The notes beneath the pieces are model-generated. The model was not told where the DNA came from and did no database searches. It was given only the letters and a program-made list of their open reading frames with translations. The position numbers and the translations under genes are program-made. This document shows, piece by piece, positions 1-6,727 of a stretch of 10,730 nucleotides of DNA (its first letter is position 1; every line of letters begins with the position of its first letter). The stretch is from Spirochaetota bacterium (lineage in GTDB: Bacteria > Spirochaetota > Spirochaetia > DSM-27196 > PWMO01): the NCBI GenBank assembly GCA_009908735.1, contig JAAAOR010000074.1:1-10730 (forward strand). Direction: 5' to 3'.

Positions 1-1212
1 ATATGCGGTGCACGCGGCCACGCACTCGAGCTCGGGAGTCAGTTTCTGGAAGACCAGCTGCAGCGGGTGTGGGAAACCGCCCGTGCAACGGAGGCGCCCG
101 GCATCCCGTGGCTTGCAGTGCTTTTATGCGCCGCACCGTTCGATCTTGCTCTGCACGACGCTTTCGGCCACGCCGTCGGTCGTCCGGTGTACGAGACCTA
201 CTCGCGTGAGTATCTCAGCGCAGACCTCGCGGACCTCGTGGATTCCCAGGAGGGCGGCTCCTCCACTCCCATTGGGCGAGGTTCTCGCAAGGCGTTCCGT
301 GACCGTTACCCTGATCACTACTTCCCGCACCCGGCACCGACTCTTATTCCCGTGTGGCACCTCGTCGGCTGCGCCGATGTAATTGAAACCACAGACCACG
401 TCACAGCCGGCAGCTGTTCACAGGGCGGGCGGTCGGATCAGCCGGCGGGTGGTCCGGAGGGTACGTGCGACCCGTCACGACTCGATGCCGGACATCCGAG
501 CTCGCTGAGAGACTGGATTACGAGCGACGGGTTGCGTCGTCTCAAAGTGAAGCTCTGCGGAACCTCTCACGGATGGGATTATGAGCGCATAGCGGCAGTC
601 GGGGCACTCGCAACCGAACTCGGGGTCGAGGCAATCTCGGTCGACTTCAACGGAACCGCGCCCAACGCTGACTACGTGATCGCGCTGCTCGACCGATTGG
701 AAACGGAGGAAGTGCATAGCTACAGGCTCCTGCGCTACGTCGAGCAACCCTTCGCTCCGGGTGCAAGGCTTGGTGCCGAGGATATCGGCCGGCTTACTTC
801 GCGGATTCCGGTGATCCTCGATGAGGGAGCCTCTTCCTGGCGTGACGTACGCGACGGATTCGAGCTCGGATACTCGGGAGTTGCGTTGAAGACCTGCAAG
901 ACACAGTCCGCGGCAATGCTTAGCCTCAGCTGGGCCCGCGAGCACGGTATGGATGTCGTCGTTCAGGATCTTACCAACCCGATGCTGGCCCAGATTTCCC
1001 ATGCCCAGCTCGGCGCACATGCCTCTCCCGGAACCGGAGTAGAGAGTAACGCCATGCAATTCTATCCTGCGGCATCCGTGCACGAGGCCCGCGTGCACCC
1101 CGGCCTGTACCGAAGACGCAACGGAATGCTCGACCTCTCAACTATCAAGGGACCGGGCTTCGGGTATCGGTTGGCGGAAATGCAACGGAAGCTGCCGGAG
1201 CGGGCCGCATGA
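1..1212 (+). CDS. Enolase-superfamily (mandelate racemase/muconate lactonizing-like) enzyme, 5' partial
   Basis: The reading frame is open from base 1 to the TGA at 1210-1212, so the true start lies outside the window; 403 residues are visible. A GTG at 67 could be mistaken for the start, but the upstream codons are in frame and read like family sequence. An N-terminal capping-domain segment (PFDLALHDAFGHAVGRPVYE, about residues 42-61) is followed by the barrel. The KxK pair is at K182/K184, the three likely Mg ligands are D215 (VDFNG), E248 (VEQP) and D274 or E275 (LDEG), and a further Lys lies in ALKTCKT (297-303). The C-terminal block GLYRRRNGMLDLSTIKGPGF is also well conserved. Members abstract a proton next to a carboxylate, so dehydration or epimerisation of a sugar acid is plausible, but the reaction is not known. 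A stretch at about residues 125-165 aligns poorly with my memory of relatives. It is the first visible gene of the operon, 34 bp before the next. Confidence 0.85.
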   Translation: MCGARGHALELGSQFLEDQLQRVWETARATEAPGIPWLAVLLCAAPFDLALHDAFGHAVGRPVYETYSREYLSADLADLVDSQEGGSSTPIGRGSRKAFRDRYPDHYFPHPAPTLIPVWHLVGCADVIETTDHVTAGSCSQGGRSDQPAGGPEGTCDPSRLDAGHPSSLRDWITSDGLRRLKVKLCGTSHGWDYERIAAVGALATELGVEAISVDFNGTAPNADYVIALLDRLETEEVHSYRLLRYVEQPFAPGARLGAEDIGRLTSRIPVILDEGASSWRDVRDGFELGYSGVALKTCKTQSAAMLSLSWAREHGMDVVVQDLTNPMLAQISHAQLGAHASPGTGVESNAMQFYPAASVHEARVHPGLYRRRNGMLDLSTIKGPGFGYRLAEMQRKLPERAA

Positions 1213-1230
1213 AACGTCAACAAGCAGAAG

Positions 1231-1237
1231 AAGAAGG
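1231..1237 (+). promoter_or_regulatory. Shine-Dalgarno that decides the start of the TIM-barrel gene
   Basis: The sequence AAGAAGG lies 9 nt before the ATG at 1247 but only 3 nt before the in-frame TTG at 1241. The spacing favours ATG 1247 as the real start. Confidence 0.6.
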
Positions 1238-1246
1238 TCTTTGAAT

Positions 1247-2122
1247 ATGTATCTTACCGGGATTACCGACGAAGCCGCAGACTCCCTCGATCGCCAGATA
1301 CGGGTGTGTGCCGAGCTCGGTTGGCAGTGGATAGACCTCCGTACGATCGGGGGCGTCAACATTACTAACATACCGGATAACGAGTACGACTCTCTCCTCG
1401 CGAAGCTCTCCGAGGCGGGACTGCGGATTAGCAGCTTCGGGAGCGCTATTGCCAATTGGGGCCGCAGGGTTTCGGATCCCCTCGAAACCGACTTGGAAGA
1501 GCTCGGGCGGGCGATTCCCCGCATGCACAGGGCCGGAACGAAGTTCCTGCGAATCATGAGCTATCGTCCGGAGGACGGAGGCAGCCCCGAGAACCTGCAG
1601 ACCGAGGTAATCCGACGCCTGCGTGAGATCGTGCGCCGCGCGGAGGACGGGGGCATCGTGTGTGTTCACGAAAACTGTGACACATGGGGCGGGCAGAGCT
1701 ACGAGCACACGTTGCGACTTCTCGAGGAAATAGACTCTCCCGCCTTCTCGCTGGTCTTTGATACCGGGAACCCCGTAGAGACGCGAGACCAGAGAGACGC
1801 CGCCACAACAACCTATCAGGACGCCTACAAGTTCTACCGCGCCGTGCGTGAGTACGTAAGCTACGTTCACATAAAAGACGGATACGTCGAGCAGGACAAA
1901 ACCGTCTACACCTACCCGGGAAAAGGGCAAGCACGGGTGCCGGAGATCCTGAGGGATCTTCACGATTCCGGTTACGACGGTGGCTTCTCGATAGAGCCAC
2001 ACGTTGCCGTGGTGTTTCATGACCCCTCGGTGACCGCGGATGAACGAGAGAGATGGAACAGCTTTCTAGAGTATGCCCGACACACCAGGAAGCTGCTCAA
2101 AGAGGCGGGATACCGTCTGTGA
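1247..2122 (+). CDS. Sugar phosphate isomerase/epimerase-type TIM barrel (AP endonuclease 2 family)
   Basis: The predicted protein has 291 residues from ATG 1247, a normal length for this family of metal-dependent TIM-barrel isomerases/epimerases (xylose isomerase-like; includes IolE- and hydroxypyruvate isomerase-like proteins). It starts directly with the first barrel strand (MYLTGITDEA). The expected metal ligands are in the usual order at strand ends: E142 (HEN), D172 (FDTGN), H208 (YVHIKDG) and E250 (SIEPH). No signal peptide is seen, so it should be cytoplasmic. It sits between an enolase-superfamily gene and a TTT transporter, which suggests that it isomerises or dehydrates an intermediate of the imported compound. 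The family assignment is firm; the exact reaction is not. The alternative TTG start at 1241 would add only two residues. Confidence 0.88.
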   Translation: MYLTGITDEAADSLDRQIRVCAELGWQWIDLRTIGGVNITNIPDNEYDSLLAKLSEAGLRISSFGSAIANWGRRVSDPLETDLEELGRAIPRMHRAGTKFLRIMSYRPEDGGSPENLQTEVIRRLREIVRRAEDGGIVCVHENCDTWGGQSYEHTLRLLEEIDSPAFSLVFDTGNPVETRDQRDAATTTYQDAYKFYRAVREYVSYVHIKDGYVEQDKTVYTYPGKGQARVPEILRDLHDSGYDGGFSIEPHVAVVFHDPSVTADERERWNSFLEYARHTRKLLKEAGYRL

Positions 2123-2158
2123 AACAGGATCGCACGCTCGCAGCGAACGCCGTCGGCG

Positions 2159-2175
2159 ATTCGCGCGAAGCGAAT
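2159..2175 (+). other. Short stem-loop ahead of tctC
   Basis: A perfect 6-bp inverted repeat (ATTCGC / GCGAAT, loop of 5) lies in the 80-bp gap before tctC, ending 15 nt upstream of its Shine-Dalgarno. The neighbouring bases 2146-2156 (CGCCGTCGGCG) could form a competing structure. There is no U-run, so it is not a classical terminator. Its function is unknown and it may be chance in GC-rich sequence. Confidence 0.25.
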
Positions 2176-2190
2176 GCAGATATACCAAAG

Positions 2191-2196
2191 AGGAGG
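2191..2196 (+). promoter_or_regulatory. Shine-Dalgarno of tctC
   Basis: A perfect AGGAGG lies 6 nt before ATG 2203. It fixes the start there rather than at the in-frame upstream ATG at 2053, which lies inside the preceding gene and would bury the signal peptide. It is the strongest ribosome site of the operon, as expected for an abundant binding protein. Confidence 0.85.
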
Positions 2197-2202
2197 TGTG
2201 CT

Positions 2203-3231
2203 ATGAAAAAGGCACTCACAGTCATGCTCGTGATGCTGATCGGCATCACCGGAATGACGTTCGCAAGTGGAGAAGCTGAAGAGGAAGGTTACGCCTGGCA
2301 ACCCAACAGGCCGATCAACCTCATTGTACCCTGGGGCGCCGGCGGATCGACCGACCGGTCTGCGCGAACCACTGCGGGCATCATTGAAGACGCACTCGGT
2401 ACCAGCGTCGTAGTCGTCAACCAGCCGGGCGCATCGGGTTCGGTCGGGACCAAGGCCGCCCTCGACGCACAGAAGGATGGGCTGACCTGGACGGCAGGTG
2501 CCGTGAAGGACCTGGGTGTCTACAAGGTGCAGGGGCTTTTGGACACGACCCTGGAAGACTGGCATCTCTACCTCAACGTAGCTATGCCGAACGTCGTAGC
2601 AGTGAATCCGGACACCCCGTACGAAGACTTCGGCGATCTACTCGAGGCTTTCGAAAACAACCCGGGTGAGATTCCCGTCGCAACCGCAGGCGTAAACTCC
2701 GCCGGCCATACCGCGATGGAGCTCATCAAGAGTTACACGGGCATCGAGTACCGCCACGTCACCTTCGGCGGAGGAAACCCCGCGGTCGTGGCGACCGTCG
2801 GCGGCGAGACTGAGGTCGTTCCACAGCTCTCGGTCGAGGAAGTCGACATGATCAGAAGCGGCCGGCTGCGGCCACTTGCCGTGCTCGCCGACAAGCCGCT
2901 CGAGATCTCCGGCTATGACGAGCCGATCCCGCCCATCACCAACTGGGTGGAGGACTTCCAGGCGGCGCCGATCTACTTCGGAATCTTTGTGCCGAGCGGT
3001 GTCCCCGAAGAGGTAGTGACGACGTTGAATCAGATCTGGGAAGATGTGGTGATGAACTCCGAGGAGCTGCGGACGTGGGCGGCGGAGAATGCCGTCGTGT
3101 TCGATCCGGCCTATGGTGAAGAGGCTGTCGACAAGGCTTTCCCCATGGTGCAGATTGACGCCTGGCTGAAGTGGGACTCCGGCGATGCGGAAGTTAATCC
3201 TTCCGAGGTCGGTATCCCCCGCCCGGAGTAA
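2203..3231 (+). CDS. tctC: Tripartite tricarboxylate transporter substrate-binding protein (TctC/Bug family)
   Basis: The predicted protein has 342 residues. A signal peptide is clear: MKKA, a hydrophobic run to about residue 18, and a likely cleavage near TFA-SG (residues 19-23), followed by an acidic EAEEE stretch. No lipobox cysteine is present, so it should be a soluble periplasmic protein. The mature part opens with the Bug-family pattern NRPINLIVPWGAGGSTD (about 35-51) and then VVVNQPGASGSVG (about 70-82), which form the first lobe and the ligand carboxylate-binding loops. Known Bug proteins bind mono-, di- or tricarboxylates or related small molecules and deliver them to TctAB. The ligand here cannot be predicted. 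The tctB and tctA genes follow directly, so the transporter is complete. The strong Shine-Dalgarno and the hairpin after the gene suggest that it is made in excess over the membrane subunits. Confidence 0.93.
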   Translation: MKKALTVMLVMLIGITGMTFASGEAEEEGYAWQPNRPINLIVPWGAGGSTDRSARTTAGIIEDALGTSVVVVNQPGASGSVGTKAALDAQKDGLTWTAGAVKDLGVYKVQGLLDTTLEDWHLYLNVAMPNVVAVNPDTPYEDFGDLLEAFENNPGEIPVATAGVNSAGHTAMELIKSYTGIEYRHVTFGGGNPAVVATVGGETEVVPQLSVEEVDMIRSGRLRPLAVLADKPLEISGYDEPIPPITNWVEDFQAAPIYFGIFVPSGVPEEVVTTLNQIWEDVVMNSEELRTWAAENAVVFDPAYGEEAVDKAFPMVQIDAWLKWDSGDAEVNPSEVGIPRPE

Positions 3232-3256
3232 GTAACCCCAAAGTACGCAGTAACGG

Positions 3257-3284
3257 GAGCACCCGGCCCGAGAGCCGGGTGCTC
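3257..3284 (+). other. Intercistronic hairpin between tctC and tctB
   Basis: A perfect 11-bp GC-rich inverted repeat (GAGCACCCGGC / GCCGGGTGCTC) with a 6-nt loop CCGAGA starts 25 bp after the tctC stop and ends 25 bp before the tctB start. It is not followed by a T-run (TCTCACGAG follows), so it is not a textbook rho-independent terminator. Hairpins at this point of binding-protein operons often protect the upstream mRNA from 3' exonucleases or cause partial termination. That role is inferred here. Confidence 0.7.
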
Positions 3285-3309
3285 TCTCACGAGACGGAGT
3301 CGAAACAGC

Positions 3310-3849
3310 ATGGCTGACGCGCAGCAAAAGAAATCACGAACCCCCGAAATGCCGAAGGCGGATTTTGTCACTGCTCTCGTGTTGCTTGGCACAAGCATCG
3401 CGATTATCGCGCTTTCCTCGACTCTTCCCCGCCTCGAACACAGAGACATAAACCCCTGGACAATCCCCGGTCTCGTACCCGCCTTGCTTGGAACCGTCCT
3501 GGGCTTGATGGCTCTCGTGCTGCTTGGCCGTTCGTTGAAGTATCGAGGCCACCGCCTCGGGCTGACCCGTGCAAAAATGCGCGAAATTGCCGGCATGACA
3601 CAAGTGAAGCGTGTTTCGGTTACTATCGGCTTCTGCCTCCTCTACTCTCTCGTGCTCATCGGCTGGCTGCCCTATGTACTGTCGACATTTCTCTTCGTTT
3701 TCATCTTCATTTTGCTGTTCGAGTATGACAGAGACACCGGTCCGGCCGGCCAGCGTCGTCGCATCGTCGTGGCGGGGGTGGAGGCAGTGATCGTGGCTGC
3801 GGCCATTGCGTCGCTCTTTCAGTACGTTTTCCTGGTGAGACTCCCGTAG
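3310..3849 (+). CDS. tctB: Tripartite tricarboxylate transporter small membrane subunit (TctB)
   Basis: The predicted protein has 179 residues and fits the TctB/DUF1468 family in length, hydrophobic profile and position. Hydrophobic segments lie at about residues 18-38, 53-73, 103-138 (long, probably two helices with GWLPYVLST between them) and 153-176. The conserved-looking IPGLVPALLG stretch at 52-61 matches the second helix of TctB proteins. Sequence identity in this family is low, so the call rests on topology plus the flanking tctC and tctA. A GGAG at 3296-3299 lies 10 nt before the ATG. TctB forms the inner-membrane complex with TctA. Thirteen bases separate it from tctA, so the two are almost certainly cotranscribed. 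Confidence 0.9.
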   Translation: MADAQQKKSRTPEMPKADFVTALVLLGTSIAIIALSSTLPRLEHRDINPWTIPGLVPALLGTVLGLMALVLLGRSLKYRGHRLGLTRAKMREIAGMTQVKRVSVTIGFCLLYSLVLIGWLPYVLSTFLFVFIFILLFEYDRDTGPAGQRRRIVVAGVEAVIVAAAIASLFQYVFLVRLP

Positions 3850-3862
3850 GAGAGGCGGATTA

Positions 3863-5404
3863 ATGCTCGAAGGTCTTGGATATTTCTTTCAAGCGATAGT
3901 GGAGTTTGCAACCCTCCGCACCATCTTCGACGTGTTGTGGGCCACACAGCTCGGCATCATCGTCGGCATGCTGCCGGGCCTCACGGCGACCATGGGAATC
4001 GCGTTAATGACGACGCTTACGTTCAAGCTTCCCGCCAATAACGCCGTCCTCATCCTTATTTGCATGTACGTCGGGGCGATCTATGGGGGCGGTAGAAGCG
4101 CCATACTATTGAACATTCCCGGCACGCCGGCCAATGCAGCGACTGCGGTCGACGGTAATCCCCTGGCCCGCGCCGGTAAGGCAGGGCCGGCGATCGGCAT
4201 CGCAACCACAGGGTCGTTCCTCGGATCTATCATCGGTATGTTGCTTCTGGCAACGGTCACGCCGTTGCTTGGAAACTTCGCCCTGCGGTTCCACTCTTTT
4301 GAGTTCTTCTGGCTCGCAGTCTTCGGCGTGGTCATAAGCGGGAACCTTACCGCGCCGAAGGATCCGCTCAAAGGGTGGATCGCGGGGTTCCTGGGGTTAC
4401 TCATTGCCATGGTCGGGATGGAGAGTATTCACGCGGTGGTCCGTTTTTCCTTCGGTAGTGTCGAGCTCTCCGGCGGCATTGGCCTTATTCCGGCAATGGT
4501 CGGCGCGTTCGGCTTTTCCGAGATCATCATGATGATGAAGTACACACGTGTCGACGTCATCGACAGTGATATATCACGCGTGGTGCCACGTCCGAAAGAC
4601 GTTTATCGCCATTGGAAAACGATCTTCAGGTCCGGGGTCATCGGCACGTTTGTGGGAGCGGTCCCGGGTGTTGGGGAGGATATCGGTGCCTGGGTCAGCT
4701 ACGATGCTGCTCGACGCGCAAGCAAGCATCCGGAGGAGTACGGCAAAGGAAGCTACGAGGGCATGATATCCGCAGAGATCGGGAATAACTCCGCGGTGGC
4801 CGGCGCAATGATCCCGGTATTGTCGCTCGCCATCCCCGGATCGGCTCCTGCTGCAGTGTTGTTGGCAGCTATGTTCATCCACGGTGTGCGCCCGGGGCCG
4901 ATGATCATGACGACAAATCCTGAATTCGTGTTTACCGTCGTCGCGATGGTGTTTTTTGCTACCATAGCCATGTTCATTCTGGGCTTGAGTATGGTGAGAG
5001 GGCTCGTCAAAATTCTTCAGGTGCCGCGACAGAAGCTCATGCCGATCATATTCGTGCTCTGCGTTATCGGTGCATACGCCGTCCAGCAGCGGCCATTCGA
5101 CATCGGCGTAATGGTTGCTTTCGGCATTCTCGGATATTTCATGAAGGAGATGGACTATCCGGTAGCTCCGATGGTGCTCGGCATAATCCTCGGCGACATC
5201 CTCGACCCCAACCTTCGCCGATCGTTGGTCATTACCGATGGAAGTTTGCTTCCATTCTTCACGCGTCCCATCTCGGCGGTGCTTGTGTTTATCATCTTAC
5301 TGACGATGGTAAGTCGATCGGCGTGGTTTGTTGCGCTCAAGGGCAAACTATTCAACGGCATCCGCTCACTGATATTCGGTGGGCGCGGCAACTCACAGCC
5401 ATAG
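3863..5404 (+). CDS. tctA: Tripartite tricarboxylate transporter large membrane subunit (TctA)
   Basis: The predicted protein has 513 residues, the usual TctA size, with many hydrophobic helices across its length. Both family signatures are present. The first half has MLPGLTATMGIALM (36-49) and ILLNIPGTPANAATAVDGNP (81-100). The second half repeats the pattern with VGAVPGVGEDIGAWVSY (264-280), SKHPEEYGKGSYEG (287-300) and LAIPGSAPAAVLLAAMFIHG (322-341). The duplicated PG-containing loops are thought to form the transport site, using the ion gradient to move substrate handed over by TctC. The Shine-Dalgarno AGGAGA (3848-3853) overlaps the tctB stop, which suggests translational coupling. The last codons lie in a short tandem duplication (5387-5422) that contains the stop codon. 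Confidence 0.96.
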   Translation: MLEGLGYFFQAIVEFATLRTIFDVLWATQLGIIVGMLPGLTATMGIALMTTLTFKLPANNAVLILICMYVGAIYGGGRSAILLNIPGTPANAATAVDGNPLARAGKAGPAIGIATTGSFLGSIIGMLLLATVTPLLGNFALRFHSFEFFWLAVFGVVISGNLTAPKDPLKGWIAGFLGLLIAMVGMESIHAVVRFSFGSVELSGGIGLIPAMVGAFGFSEIIMMMKYTRVDVIDSDISRVVPRPKDVYRHWKTIFRSGVIGTFVGAVPGVGEDIGAWVSYDAARRASKHPEEYGKGSYEGMISAEIGNNSAVAGAMIPVLSLAIPGSAPAAVLLAAMFIHGVRPGPMIMTTNPEFVFTVVAMVFFATIAMFILGLSMVRGLVKILQVPRQKLMPIIFVLCVIGAYAVQQRPFDIGVMVAFGILGYFMKEMDYPVAPMVLGIILGDILDPNLRRSLVITDGSLLPFFTRPISAVLVFIILLTMVSRSAWFVALKGKLFNGIRSLIFGGRGNSQP

Positions 5405-5422
5405 GGCAACTCACAGCAATAT
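5387..5422 (+). repeat. 18-bp tandem duplication over the tctA stop codon
   Basis: Bases 5387-5404 and 5405-5422 match at 16 of 18 positions; the first 13 bases (GGCAACTCACAGC) are identical. The unit is six codons and in frame with tctA. The first copy ends with the TAG stop, and the second lies in the gap before the oxidoreductase gene. It looks like a slippage or duplication event with two later changes. Confidence 0.7.
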
Positions 5423-5431
5423 CGATCGATA
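5420..5431. other. 12-bp perfect palindrome before the oxidoreductase gene
   Basis: TATCGATCGATA is its own reverse complement. It sits in the 41-bp gap after tctA, just before the Shine-Dalgarno AAGGAGAGG at 5434-5442. It could be a regulator site or a weak hairpin, or chance. No promoter-like elements are clear around it. Confidence 0.3.
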
Positions 5432-5433
5432 AG

Positions 5434-5442
5434 AAGGAGAGG
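5434..5442 (+). promoter_or_regulatory. Shine-Dalgarno fixing the oxidoreductase start
   Basis: AAGGAGAGG lies 3 nt before ATG 5446, with its AGGAG core 7 nt away. It selects this ATG over an upstream in-frame start candidate at 5323 that overlaps tctA. Confidence 0.75.
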
Positions 5443-5445
5443 CAC

Positions 5446-6627
5446 ATGTCCGAGACGAGAATTCGCACGGGAATCGTTGGCTCAGGCTTCGCAGCGCAGT
5501 TTCACTACGAAGCCCTCCGTCAGGTACACAGCCGCAATCTTGATATCCTCGGTGTCTACTCGCCGACTGAGGAGAATCGTAAAAACTACGCCGAGAAGCG
5601 AGGGCTTCGTAGCTTCGACGCGGTTGAGGAGCTCATAGAGGCGGTCGATGTGGTTCATGTGTGCACCCCTCCGGCAACGCACGAGCCGGTCGCGGTTGCG
5701 GCCCTTGAGGCAGGCCGCTCTGTAATCATCGAAAAACCTTTCACGGGATACTTCGGGGACCACTCACCCGAGTTTTCCGGAGATACCTTCGACCGGGAGG
5801 AGGGGTTGCGCGCCGCCACCGAGTCCATCCGGCGTCTCAGACAGGCAGAAGCCCACTCGAGCGGTATGATCCTCTACGCGGAGAACTGGGTATACGCCCC
5901 GGCCATACAGAAGGAACGGGAAATGATAGAAAAGACCGGGGCTCAGGTGATCTGGCAGCACGGAGAGGAGAGCCACTCGGGGTCGCATTCGCAGTACTAC
6001 GGGATATGGTCACACTCCGGCGGCGGATCCATCATGGGCAAGGGCGTGCATCCGTTAACGGCCGCACTCTATATGAAGAAGGTTGAGGGCCGGATGCGCG
6101 GGCAGGGGCCTATTCGTGCGAAAACGGTCAATGCTCAGGCCCACGCAATTACCCGTTCTTCACGTTACGAGGACAGGGGGTTTCTTCGCACAACCTACAC
6201 CGACATCGAGGACTTCGGACACGTACATGTCACCTTTGAAGACGGGACCTTCGCCGACGTGTTCGCCTCTGAGCTGGTTCAAGGCGGTGTCCACAACTGG
6301 CTCGAGGTCAACGCGAATAATCATCGCACGATCTGCAACATTAACCCCAACACCGCCATGCAGACCTACAACCCGGTACACAGCCAGTTCGACGACATCT
6401 ACGTGGTCGAGAAAACCGGCACAAAGCAGGGGTGGAGCTTTCCCTCACCGGATGAGGACTGGTTCACCGGCTACCAGCATGAAATGGAAGCCTTCTACGG
6501 CAACGTCGCGGAGGGGACGCAGCCGGAATCAGATAGCCTCCTTGGGGCGGATACGATAGCAGTTGTCTATGCGGCTTACGTGTCGGCGCAGCGAACGGGG
6601 AGCGCGGTCGAAGTCCCGTTGCTCTGA
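5446..6627 (+). CDS. Gfo/Idh/MocA family NAD(P)-dependent oxidoreductase
   Basis: The predicted protein has 393 residues. An N-terminal Rossmann fold carries the dinucleotide motif GIVGSGFAA (9-17), and VDVVHVCTPPATHEPVA (67-83) precedes the family hallmark EKP at 96-98, whose K97 is the usual catalytic lysine. In the C-terminal domain the active-site loop reads SGGGSIMGKGVHPL (191-204). The histidine H202 is kept, but the aspartates often seen in a DxGxHxxD pattern are replaced, as in some subfamilies. No signal peptide is present, so it should be cytoplasmic. Members oxidise or reduce a hydroxyl of sugars, sugar acids, inositols or related compounds. Here it probably serves a redox step for the compound taken up by the adjacent TTT system. 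It is the last gene of the apparent operon; about 100 bp and a new promoter follow. The substrate is unknown. Confidence 0.93.
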   Translation: MSETRIRTGIVGSGFAAQFHYEALRQVHSRNLDILGVYSPTEENRKNYAEKRGLRSFDAVEELIEAVDVVHVCTPPATHEPVAVAALEAGRSVIIEKPFTGYFGDHSPEFSGDTFDREEGLRAATESIRRLRQAEAHSSGMILYAENWVYAPAIQKEREMIEKTGAQVIWQHGEESHSGSHSQYYGIWSHSGGGSIMGKGVHPLTAALYMKKVEGRMRGQGPIRAKTVNAQAHAITRSSRYEDRGFLRTTYTDIEDFGHVHVTFEDGTFADVFASELVQGGVHNWLEVNANNHRTICNINPNTAMQTYNPVHSQFDDIYVVEKTGTKQGWSFPSPDEDWFTGYQHEMEAFYGNVAEGTQPESDSLLGADTIAVVYAAYVSAQRTGSAVEVPLL

Positions 6628-6656
6628 TCGGGAGCACCTGTTCGAGTTTGACTCGG

Positions 6657-6685
6657 TTGACAGCGACCCCGCCTGTGGCCACAAT
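6657..6685 (+). promoter_or_regulatory. Sigma-70-type promoter for the phosphatidyltransferase gene
   Basis: A perfect -35 TTGACA (6657-6662) is followed after exactly 17 bp by CACAAT (6680-6685), 4 of 6 matches to the -10 consensus. Transcription would start near 6692, about 36 nt before ATG 6728. It separates this gene from the preceding operon. No convincing terminator was seen in the same gap, so read-through is possible. Confidence 0.6.
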
Positions 6686-6727
6686 TGGCATGTGATGATC
6701 AGTAAACCCGGAGCAAGGTGAGTCTTG

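Noticed and set aside
475..2020. Open frames of 139-267 codons on the minus strand
   Set aside because: They are antisense to the enolase-superfamily and TIM-barrel genes, whose active-site residues are intact. Their translations have no recognisable family features.
2053..2202. Upstream extension of TctC
   Set aside because: It overlaps the end of the preceding gene and would put 50 residues before a clear signal peptide; AGGAGG before ATG 2203 gives the better start.
5323..5445. Upstream extension of the Gfo/Idh/MocA protein
   Set aside because: It overlaps tctA and precedes the normal Rossmann-fold N-terminus; the ribosome site at 5434-5442 selects ATG 5446.
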